Below are positions 24,408 through 31,087 of a stretch of DNA of 64,000 nucleotides, piece by piece. The stretch spans positions 186,001 through 250,000 of the forward strand of contig NZ_JADFFL010000005.1 of the NCBI RefSeq assembly GCF_015222005.1, given 5' to 3'. This DNA is from Mucilaginibacter myungsuensis. GTDB taxonomy: Bacteria > Bacteroidota > Bacteroidia > Sphingobacteriales > Sphingobacteriaceae. Every line of letters starts with the position of its first letter. The first letter of the stretch is position 1. The translations under genes and the position numbers were made by a program. Under the pieces are notes generated by a model. It ran no database searches and was not told the origin of the DNA. It saw only the letters and a program-made list of their open reading frames with translations.

Positions 24408-25699
24408 TTGATGAGGTTTTTGGAAATCTTAGCGACAACACGGACATTCACCGCATTGCCCAGCGCCTTAAAGGCTTTAGCAATAGTTGGCGGAAGCTCT
24501 TCCAGGGCTTCCATACATTGGATCCGCGCCGCTTCCTTGCGTGTCATATACCTCCCCAGCCACGGAAATATGGGAATCTGGGTTGTGGTCAAAACTAAAG
24601 CTGGCGAATAGGTTGGCAACTTTACACGTATGCCGGATGGCCTGAACTGTACAATCTTATCCTGTATATTCAGCGTTGTTTTTGTTCCGCAGTTCCATTC
24701 AAATTTCTGATGGCTATTCTCAAAGCCGCGTATAGACGGGATCCACTCATCCAGCCATTCCTTATGCTTTAGATAAAATGCTCTATTATTACGAATGTAC
24801 GTTTTTTTCCAGTCAGGAAATTCATCGCTATCCTCATCATCCGTCCGCGCATAGATCGGCAGGCATTCCAATACATCGTCCATTGAATGTCCTTCAACGG
24901 GCTCCCCAAATTTCCCTAGATAATTCATCAATTCCTTAGGGTCCTGACGGATCGGCGCCTTACCTTCGAAGGGATACGTCGCTCCGAATTCCATCGCCCA
25001 TATCGGGAAACCAGGAACTTCATCCGGCTGCAAATGATTTAAAAATTCTTGCCAAATAGCCAAATGATGCCTGGTATTAGCTCTCAGGCTCATGTAATCA
25101 TCATCGTCAGGTATGACAATGTCATGAATACTAATCTCTCGCATCTCCCTTTCCGGCCAAACAAAATCAGCCAGTCCGCCCTTAGTTCGCCGGCGGCACA
25201 CGATATACATGCGCAGCCTGTGCTGCGCAATGCCGAAATGATGCGGAGAGATCACCTGGTCCCGCACATCATAATGTTCATTCAGCAACTCATAGATGAT
25301 CTTCCAGGTATTCCCGCCATCATGTCCCTTTAGGTTCGCCACGTTTTCCAAGAAAATGTATTCCGGCTCATGGTGGTTAACAATATCCATGATCTTGTAA
25401 AAAAGATTTCCGTTCCGAGGATCTTCCAAGCCAAGCTGGGCACCTGCTTTGGAAAATGGTTGGCACGGAAAACCCGCACATAGGATATCATGGGCAGGAA
25501 TTTGCTGTACCGTTACCTGATTAATGTCACCTGCAATGGGTGTAGCGTGATTTTTTGTATATAACTCTCTTAGGTCGGAATTCAACTCGCTGGCAAAAAC
25601 ACATTCATGGCCAAGACCCGCTAGTGCTAGGTGAAAACCGCCTAATCCCGCAAAGAGATCGATAAATTTTAATTTTTTAGTAACTTGAGCTTCAGGCAT
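24404..25699 (-). CDS. DNA (cytosine-5) methyltransferase
   Basis: C5-cytosine methyltransferase of about 431 residues from ATG 25699 (a TTG two codons earlier is the alternative). Motif I is FIDLFAGLGGFHLAL, motif IV with catalytic cysteine GFPCQPFSKAG, motif VI FLENVANL, motif VIII QHRLRMYIV, and motif X ALGNAVNVRVV at the end. Between VIII and IX lies a long target-recognition region (about 200 residues). First gene of the R-M operon, protecting host DNA. A palindrome shared with the SOS-type genes lies 41 bp upstream. Confidence 0.95.
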   Translation of the reverse strand: MPEAQVTKKLKFIDLFAGLGGFHLALAGLGHECVFASELNSDLRELYTKNHATPIAGDINQVTVQQIPAHDILCAGFPCQPFSKAGAQLGLEDPRNGNLFYKIMDIVNHHEPEYIFLENVANLKGHDGGNTWKIIYELLNEHYDVRDQVISPHHFGIAQHRLRMYIVCRRRTKGGLADFVWPEREMREISIHDIVIPDDDDYMSLRANTRHHLAIWQEFLNHLQPDEVPGFPIWAMEFGATYPFEGKAPIRQDPKELMNYLGKFGEPVEGHSMDDVLECLPIYARTDDEDSDEFPDWKKTYIRNNRAFYLKHKEWLDEWIPSIRGFENSHQKFEWNCGTKTTLNIQDKIVQFRPSGIRVKLPTYSPALVLTTTQIPIFPWLGRYMTRKEAARIQCMEALEELPPTIAKAFKALGNAVNVRVVAKISKNLIK

Positions 25700-25736
25700 G
25701 TACAAACCGTTGGTGACGATATAATGAGCGCTTCAA

Positions 25737-25757
25737 TATACTAATATATTTAGCAAT
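25737..25757. promoter_or_regulatory. Palindrome TTRCTAA-N5-TTAGYAA upstream of the methyltransferase operon
   Basis: ATACTAA-TATAT-TTAGCAA, core 25740-25754. The same pattern with the same spacing occurs at 55106-55124 (SRAP gene) and 57300-57318 (UmuD-like gene). Six of seven positions of the left arm and all seven of the right arm fit the consensus. It lies between the methyltransferase operon and the divergent DUF3883 gene. Confidence 0.5.
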
Positions 25758-25967
25758 CATTGTAATGAAATAAATAAAAGTTCCTGTGACTTAATGTATG
25801 TTGCGAACTAGCTTTTTGTCCTGAATTAAAGCGACATTCGATGATAGGCCGTACAATCGTGTAAAGTCAAGGTCCAAGCAAATATAATACTTTGTCCCAA
25901 TTTAACAGGACTGCGCAAAATCGCTAACAATTATAATATATTAGCATTTAATAACTAATGATAACGA

Positions 25968-26801
25968 ATGGCCTACGATGATTGGACCGATGAGGAAGTT
26001 GAACTCACGGTCGCAGATTATTTTACAATGTTAAAATTTGATCTTTCAGGCATCAAGTATAATAAGACAGTCCATAGAAAGGCGCTGTTGCCATTGTTGC
26101 GTGGCCGTTCTGAAGGTGCCATCGAATTCAAGCATCAGAACATTAGCGCTGTATTAGTTGATCTCGGATTACCTTTTATCAGGGGATATAAGCCACTTTT
26201 TAATATCCAAAAAACTAAGTTGAATGTGATAGTGTCTAAGCATGTAGATCGCGATCATTCTCTAGTGCCGCTTTTTTTAGATTTTTCCGAGCGCGTTCCC
26301 GCAATACCTGCGGTGGATTTCGCTAATTGGGTTGCGCCGGCTCCGCTAGCTCAAGAACGTCCCAAGCGTCAAAATGACTTTTGGCAGCCGAGACAAATTA
26401 ATTATTTAGAGCGAGAGCAAGCAAATACTCGGTTGGGCGTGCGTGGGGAAGAACTGGTTGTCGCTTATGAGCGCTATCGGCTAAGCCAGGCTGGTAAAGT
26501 AGGATTGGCTGATCAAGTGGAATGGGTTTCACGCGATAAGGGGGATGGTCTTGGCTTTGATATCTTATCTCGGGAAGTAAGCGGGCAAGACCGATTGATT
26601 GAAGTCAAAACCACAAAATTGGCCAAAGAGACGCCGTTTTTTTTCAGCGCCAGAGAGTTCGATTGTTCGATCATCCACGAATCGCGGTACCATCTATATC
26701 GAATCTACGACATTGGACGGATTACTGGCTTATTTATGCTTCAAGGCCGCTATGACAAATTTTGTCGAATGGAGCCGGTAAGCTATGTTGGAAGGGTTTA
26801 A
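25968..26801 (+). CDS. DUF3883-domain protein, nuclease-like
   Basis: Protein of 277 residues. The N-terminal part starts DDWTDEEVELTVADYFTML, a helical module often fused to defence nucleases. The C-terminal 130 residues are DUF3883-like: LGVRGEELVVAYERYRL, then QVEWVSRDKGDGLGFDILS, then RLIEVKTTKL. The D and E-V-K pair agree with a PD-(D/E)XK-like core. It is divergent from the methyltransferase operon and overlaps stop-to-stop with the HNH gene. The domain is shared with the C-terminus of the sacsin-like protein at 13555. Restriction function is inferred. Confidence 0.8.
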   Translation: MAYDDWTDEEVELTVADYFTMLKFDLSGIKYNKTVHRKALLPLLRGRSEGAIEFKHQNISAVLVDLGLPFIRGYKPLFNIQKTKLNVIVSKHVDRDHSLVPLFLDFSERVPAIPAVDFANWVAPAPLAQERPKRQNDFWQPRQINYLEREQANTRLGVRGEELVVAYERYRLSQAGKVGLADQVEWVSRDKGDGLGFDILSREVSGQDRLIEVKTTKLAKETPFFFSAREFDCSIIHESRYHLYRIYDIGRITGLFMLQGRYDKFCRMEPVSYVGRV

Positions 26802-27751
26802 AGAACGTTTTCTTCGCAAAAGGCAGCCCATTTAAATTTCAGCGCTGCAATCGACAAGCAGTATTGATGGTCCAACAGCACATTAACGCCCTCTAAATCT
26901 TTGTAACTGGATTGTTTAAGTTTTTGGGCGACACTGATGGTTAAGTTTTGTGGATGAATCCCGATAAGGTCGGCATCAAAAAGTGCGTGCAAATCCTTTC
27001 GTAAAATCAAGCCATTTTCTAGGTGATTGTCCTCTGGACCAAGGTATGGCGCGATATGGCAAGCATCAAGCGCTTCCGCAATATCACAGTTTGAGATCAT
27101 ACATCTGGACCCATGCCGGATAATCAACTGTGAGCGGAATGCAGCCTGTGCGGGCCTAATTGCTAATTTTAACAATTTATAATCGCGCATATCCGAGATT
27201 GACGGAACATAATTGTCGCCAGGGATGTGGATTGACCGTGTCAATAAATTTGAGATGTCTTTAAAGCGGTCGCTTAATAATTCTTGCCGCGCTGCCTGGA
27301 TCGAGTAATAGGCGTTGTAATTCAAATAATAATTTGCGATTAATCGAGCAGGTATCTGCTCCTTTATCGCTTGATATCCTGAAGCATATTTAGCAATATA
27401 TTGGTCAACGTACACAGTTGCTGATATAGGCTCATCAAAACCATGTCCATTCTTGCAGCGGTAACGCGGCTGGAGTGATTTTCTGCTCGCCAAGCGACGT
27501 GTTTGACATTCAGGACAACTGTATTGCCGCTTAGGGGTTTGGGGTTGAATAATAACCTCTGCTATAATCGCTAATCCTTTAACATGCTTTTTGTCTACAA
27601 TAATCACACTATCTCCAGCCTTTACTTTATTGTGATTAAAAACCGTACTATCATAAACATAATGCAGTTCGGCGCGATCAGCATAGCCTTCGTTTCCGCC
27701 AAACGATCGCGTCCCTTCAAATGATTTAAACACCCAAAGATTAGTTTCCAT
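26798..27751 (-). CDS. HNH endonuclease with PUA/EVE-like reader and zinc ribbon
   Basis: Protein of 317 residues in three parts. Residues 1-70 (NLWVFKSFEGTRSFGG, then GDSVIIVDKKHVKGLAIIAEV) look like a PUA/EVE-like domain. Residues 75-105 hold a zinc ribbon (CPEC ... C then H in CKNGHGF). The C-terminal 100 residues are an HNH_2 nuclease: CMISNCDIAEALDACHIAPYL, HLENGLILRKDLHALFDADL. EVE-HNH proteins are known as modification-dependent restriction enzymes that cut DNA with modified cytosine. Convergent with the DUF3883 gene, stops overlapping at 26798-26801. Its place beside a cytosine methyltransferase is odd. Confidence 0.82.
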   Translation of the reverse strand: METNLWVFKSFEGTRSFGGNEGYADRAELHYVYDSTVFNHNKVKAGDSVIIVDKKHVKGLAIIAEVIIQPQTPKRQYSCPECQTRRLASRKSLQPRYRCKNGHGFDEPISATVYVDQYIAKYASGYQAIKEQIPARLIANYYLNYNAYYSIQAARQELLSDRFKDISNLLTRSIHIPGDNYVPSISDMRDYKLLKLAIRPAQAAFRSQLIIRHGSRCMISNCDIAEALDACHIAPYLGPEDNHLENGLILRKDLHALFDADLIGIHPQNLTISVAQKLKQSSYKDLEGVNVLLDHQYCLSIAALKFKWAAFCEENVL

Positions 27752-27965
27752 AATAGTAGGTCAAGGTAAAATTTATGATCGTTGTTAAAGATAAATTAAT
27801 GTTTTTTATGATAAATATTTTTTTTAGTAATGTATATTTTATTATTATAATTTTCACCTCACAAAACCTTATTCAAATGCTTACCGAGACTTCAAAGCCA
27901 TTTTCCCTACTGCCAGTTTAAAGCGCCTACCAATATAGCTCTGCTTTTTTAGCCCAAGTGTCTAG
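27752..27965. other. A+T-rich intergenic stretch
   Basis: Very A+T-rich from 27770 to 27860, holding the likely promoter of the minus-strand HNH gene. I see no gene in it. Confidence 0.5.
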
Positions 27966-28229
27966 CCTTCGATTTCCATCTTAAGAGAACAATCATTCAA
28001 CAATAACAGCTCCCCCTCAAACAGCGACTTTCCCGGCATAGAACGGCGTAAGCTGCAAATCAACCTTCCATTAGATTTGATATTTTTAGACACCGAAAAT
28101 CCTCGTCTGGCTAAGCAGCGGCATGCTGTTGAAGAATTAGATATTCTACGTACGCTTTATGATGAATATGATTTGAATGAATTGGCGATGTCATGTAAAC
28201 CGGATACTAAGAAGAAAGCCCATCTTTAA
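27966..28229 (+). pseudogene. 5'- and 3'-truncated ParB/Srx-like fragment
   Basis: An open frame of 87 codons without a usable ATG. After about 30 nondescript residues it reads LPLDLIFLDTENPRL, then ELDILRTLYDEYDLNELAMS, which is the start of a ParB/Srx-type N-terminal domain (NPRL and the ELA-S helix), then ends in KPDTKKKAHL. The conserved ENG region that should follow is missing. I read it as a remnant of a DNA-modification or defence gene lost when Kiwa or the HNH gene arrived. Confidence 0.5.
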
Positions 28230-28262
28230 TAATTAGCGACCTAAATCAACTATCTTTATATC

Positions 28263-28823
28263 ATGTTAGACAAGGCTTTACGAAAGATTGAGCTCTATAT
28301 TATTTCCTTATGGCTGCTGTTTCTTTTAGTAGCGATTAAGGAGTTCCAATTCGTGCATGGCAATTTCTCGCTGCATGCGGACGCAATCTGGAATTTTGTA
28401 CAGCCGAATTTAATATCGCTGAGCTCGCTGGTGCTGTTGCTGATCGGAGGCTTGTGTTACTGGCATTTTTTGTACCTGCTAAAAGGGTCATCTGATCTGC
28501 CGAAAACGATCAAGAAAATCGACGATCAGAATTTTGAGCACCTGACCTTTTTAACAACCTATATCGTACCATTCCTACGCGTAAAACTGGAAGGTCGCGA
28601 TCTGATCATGACCGTTATGCTCTTAATTATTATTGGGGCTATTTTCGTAAGAACCAATCTTTTTTACAAGAATCCTACGCTGGCTTTATTGGGCTACCGG
28701 CTTTATAAAGTTGATACTGCTGAGAGCGCTGGTGCGATCTTCATATCCAAGCAACCATTACAGACCGGTGATACTGTACATAATATCTATTTAGCTGAGA
28801 ACATATATTTCGTAAAAAAATGA
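28263..28823 (+). CDS. kwaA: Kiwa anti-phage membrane protein KwaA
   Basis: Protein of 186 residues with about three hydrophobic segments (YIISLWLLFLLVAI near 12-25; LISLSSLVLLLIGGLCYWHF near 50-69; IMTVMLLIIIGAIFV near 115-130) and a C-terminal soluble part. Size, topology and four-base overlap with a DUF4868 gene (28820-28823) match KwaA of the Kiwa system, a membrane sensor thought to detect phage attack at the envelope. A weak promoter element TATCTTTA lies just before the start. Identification depends mostly on the partner. Confidence 0.78.
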   Translation: MLDKALRKIELYIISLWLLFLLVAIKEFQFVHGNFSLHADAIWNFVQPNLISLSSLVLLLIGGLCYWHFLYLLKGSSDLPKTIKKIDDQNFEHLTFLTTYIVPFLRVKLEGRDLIMTVMLLIIIGAIFVRTNLFYKNPTLALLGYRLYKVDTAESAGAIFISKQPLQTGDTVHNIYLAENIYFVKK

Positions 28824-29764
28824 ACCAAGAAGAATTAATGCAGGCGCTAGCCTATTACGTAGATGAACAACGGGTGTTGGCAGCTGTACTTTATTTTGTA
28901 CTGTATGATGGCCAGCAGCGTATCATCAAGCGGGTAGACTTGGATGGTGTTGCACAGCAAAGTTTGCGAACCCGCTACGTGGGCTCAATTCGGGAGACCC
29001 TGATCCAAAATGACCAATTGCATCTAATGCCGCTATCCGCAGCGGATGAGCGACGAAATGCTATCTATCGTTATGACTTGCAGCAGCCAATCGATAGCCT
29101 CGAAGTCATGCGGGATGTCCTGCAAAATAATATCCGTGAACAATTTCGATTTGACCGAGACAATCTGTCAGACCTTGAGGGCTTTATCATAGTAATCGGC
29201 GATGAAGCCCATCGTATTGTTTTATACAAAAAAAATTACCCGGTGAATATCTTGCAAAGAGATCGGTTTTTACTCGTGCCGGTATCCAACACACGTTTTG
29301 TACCTTCTGGGCAGGATGCGATTGTATTGGATAAGAAGTTTGATTTTATGTTGGTCGAAAATGAGTTGTTTGTTATTAAACTGGCTACGCTGGAAAGGTC
29401 ATTCGGCTACGAAGCAGCAATCATTGGCCAGGCACAACAGACAATCGAACTCATTCAAAATAGTGACCTGCTTGCAGACATGCAGCCATTACTGGAACTG
29501 GCCACGCAGTTAACGAATGCAAAAAAATTAGTAAAGGTTAGGCTTTCACCGGTGCTGCAAGTACCTACTGTCAATGTGATCAACTTTATAAGAAATCATC
29601 CCAAGCTAACTGGAAGAATCCATTTTAATGCCGACGAAACTCAGATATCTCTTGATACGGGTGTTTCGAAAAAACTTTTTTTGAAATTGCTAAATGACGA
29701 TTACCTGTTCTCGCAGTTGACGGAATTGCAATATGACACTATCGCCAAGGATGAAGTCACTTAA
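28820..29764 (+). CDS. kwaB: Kiwa anti-phage protein KwaB (DUF4868)
   Basis: Protein of 314 residues with the DUF4868 layout: a variable N-terminal half, LVPVSNTRFVPSGQ and LDKKFDFMLVENELFV in the centre, FGYEAAIIGQAQQTIELI, and the most typical end LLNDDYLFSQLTELQYDTIA. In Kiwa, KwaB binds DNA and restricts phage after KwaA senses infection. Length and gene order (kwaA then kwaB) are canonical. No truncation is visible, so the system is probably functional. Confidence 0.85.
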   Translation: MNQEELMQALAYYVDEQRVLAAVLYFVLYDGQQRIIKRVDLDGVAQQSLRTRYVGSIRETLIQNDQLHLMPLSAADERRNAIYRYDLQQPIDSLEVMRDVLQNNIREQFRFDRDNLSDLEGFIIVIGDEAHRIVLYKKNYPVNILQRDRFLLVPVSNTRFVPSGQDAIVLDKKFDFMLVENELFVIKLATLERSFGYEAAIIGQAQQTIELIQNSDLLADMQPLLELATQLTNAKKLVKVRLSPVLQVPTVNVINFIRNHPKLTGRIHFNADETQISLDTGVSKKLFLKLLNDDYLFSQLTELQYDTIAKDEVT

Positions 29765-29931
29765 CATACATACCTGCAAATCAAGATGACTGATGAAATC
29801 ATTTTAAAAATCATCAAATGATCAGGCTTATCAAGATCAATGGCCCAATTGTTTGAAGTAATCACCAGTGTTTAAACTTTCCACCTGCTCTTAAATCTAA
29901 AAAAGTAAATTAACATTACCTTTCAAAAGCT

Positions 29932-30009
29932 TACGCGATAGGGATCGTAGCGGCATCCTGCGCAGCAGATACAGCGAAGAGCCCGGGCCGAAGGCATCGT
30001 CCAAACTAG
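29932..30009 (+). ncRNA. Possible conserved Bacteroidota RNA or terminator element
   Basis: The stretch contains CGATAGGGATCGTAGCGGCA, a small hairpin CTGC-GCA-GCAG, and AGCCCGGGCCGAAGGCATCG. From memory I associate this combination (GATAGGGAT, GTAGCGGCATCC, AGCCCGGGCCGAAGG) with a recurring intergenic element in Bacteroidota genomes. No coding potential. Function and strand are unproven. Confidence 0.3.
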
Positions 30010-30014
30010 AAATT

Positions 30015-30293
30015 CTATTTGCCTTTTCTTTCTTTTCTTGTAGGAGGATGTTTAATTTGATCAAAATCAAAGTTTAGAAGTTCTCTGGGATGCACCTCTA
30101 AAGCGTGTGCTAATGCTTCCAAATGAGAAATGGCAAAATTGCTTTTCCCGCTAAGCATTAACCAAACCTGTTTTTGAGTAAAACCGGTCCTTTCAACTAT
30201 ATCTTCCTGAACAATACCTCTATGTAAGCGAATCTCTTCAATTCGTTTAATGATTTTATCAATGAATTCTTGGTTACGGTATTGCTTTGCCAT
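30015..30293 (-). CDS. XRE-family helix-turn-helix regulator
   Basis: Protein of 92 residues with a Cro/CI-type motif: IKRIEEIRLHRGIVQEDIVERTGFTQKQVWLML (about 16-48) and a helix LEALAHALEVHPRELLNFD. No second domain. It is divergent from the structured leader and TlpA-SusC-SusD operon at 30340 onward and might regulate it. Alternatively it belongs to the mobile element's own control circuit. Confidence 0.85.
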   Translation of the reverse strand: MAKQYRNQEFIDKIIKRIEEIRLHRGIVQEDIVERTGFTQKQVWLMLSGKSNFAISHLEALAHALEVHPRELLNFDFDQIKHPPTRKERKGK

Positions 30294-30339
30294 TATCCAT
30301 GTAAAGCAACCACCAAATTAATTTTATCAGTACGTCACT

Positions 30340-30371
30340 ATTGACGTTATTGTTTATGATAGCTATATTTG
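30340..30371 (+). promoter_or_regulatory. Consensus Bacteroidota promoter for the structured leader
   Basis: TTG at 30341-30343 and TATATTTG at 30364-30371, separated by 20 bp, match the TTTG-N19/21-TAnnTTTG consensus. Predicted RNA start is near 30378, giving about 290 nt of leader before the ATG at 30667. Confidence 0.65.
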
Positions 30372-30426
30372 GTATATGAATAAAAAGCTAAATAAACCTG
30401 TGCATTAAAGCACATATGTTATTTTT

Positions 30427-30457
30427 GCGAATCCTTCGAAAATATTGAAGCATTCGC
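30427..30457 (+). other. Leader hairpin 1
   Basis: GCGAAT (30427-30432) and CTTC (30434-30437) pair with GAAG (30447-30450) and ATTCGC (30452-30457), each side separated by a single C. Ten base pairs in total. Confidence 0.6.
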
Positions 30458-30469
30458 TTTGAGTCTTGC

Positions 30470-30609
30470 TCACGGAAATTACCACTTTCAAAACGAGCAC
30501 AAGATGAGAAGCCGGAATGCCCATGCTACAGGTGTGGGTATCCCTTCTTATTTGTGCTCCAGGCTGTGGTAAGCCTCCGTGAACAGTAAGTTGGGACCCA
30601 TGCCTGTAG
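30470..30609 (+). ncRNA. Long structured leader RNA with two mutually exclusive folds
   Basis: Nested pairs build a rod of about 40 bp: 30470-30476 with 30576-30582, 30479-30485 with 30566-30572, 30495-30502 with 30552-30559, 30506-30511 with 30544-30549, and 30520-30526 with 30532-30538. In addition, 30526-30539 can pair over 14 bp (two G-U) with ACCCATGCCTGTAG at 30596-30609, which would open the top of the rod. No coding frame. It ends 57 bp before the small gene. This may be a regulatory switch in the leader or an independent small RNA. Confidence 0.55.
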
Positions 30610-30666
30610 TATTATAACAGACCATCCCCTTCAGCGGACTCCATACTTGAAAACAAATTCAATGTC

Positions 30667-30945
30667 ATGGAAAACTTAGAACCAAAAAACAACAAACCTG
30701 ACTTCGGTACTTTGACCGGGATCATGGAACGCTTTGCTCAGATTCCTTATGAGCAGTTCCAGCAGGAATTGCATGACTGGTTCTATCACTCGCTATCGGA
30801 AAAAGGGATCGATCTACAACAATTACAGGATAAGGGTTTAACCCATTTACCCGAACTGGTCAGCGCCATTTACCACGAGGCCGAAATCAAGCAATTGTTG
30901 AACGATCAATCCATTTCCGATGAACCGCACAACGATCAAGCTTAA
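30667..30945 (+). CDS. Small acidic protein of unknown function
   Basis: Protein of 92 residues, soluble, with a helical middle (GIMERFAQIPYEQFQQELHD and SEKGIDLQQLQDKGLTHLPE). No signal peptide and no recognised domain. It is the first gene after the structured leader and could be co-transcribed with the TlpA-like gene, but a hairpin lies between them. Confidence 0.6.
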   Translation: MENLEPKNNKPDFGTLTGIMERFAQIPYEQFQQELHDWFYHSLSEKGIDLQQLQDKGLTHLPELVSAIYHEAEIKQLLNDQSISDEPHNDQA

Positions 30946-30985
30946 GCTCTGGCATCTTGTTATCTGCCCGCCCGAATGACCTCCC

Positions 30986-31041
30986 GGTAACGGCAGGCCG
31001 GCGATCAGTTAATAGTTAAGCTCTTGCGGGCCGCCGTTATC
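30986..31041 (+). terminator. Intercistronic hairpin
   Basis: GGTAACGGC (30986-30994) pairs with GCCGTTATC (31033-31041) and GGCC (30996-30999) with GGCC (31029-31032), one bulged base. It lies between the small gene and the TlpA gene, with CCCTTTTCC after it. Partial terminator or processing site. Confidence 0.45.
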
Positions 31042-31087
31042 GCGCATCCCTTTTCCTGAACAATTCCTTCAAATCTTAAATGATCCC

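Noticed and set aside
30470-30609. Identification of the long leader hairpin as 6S RNA or SRP RNA
   Set aside because: It has a rod shape, but the SRP tetraloop region is absent and I cannot confirm the 6S central bubble. It also sits directly in the leader of an operon.
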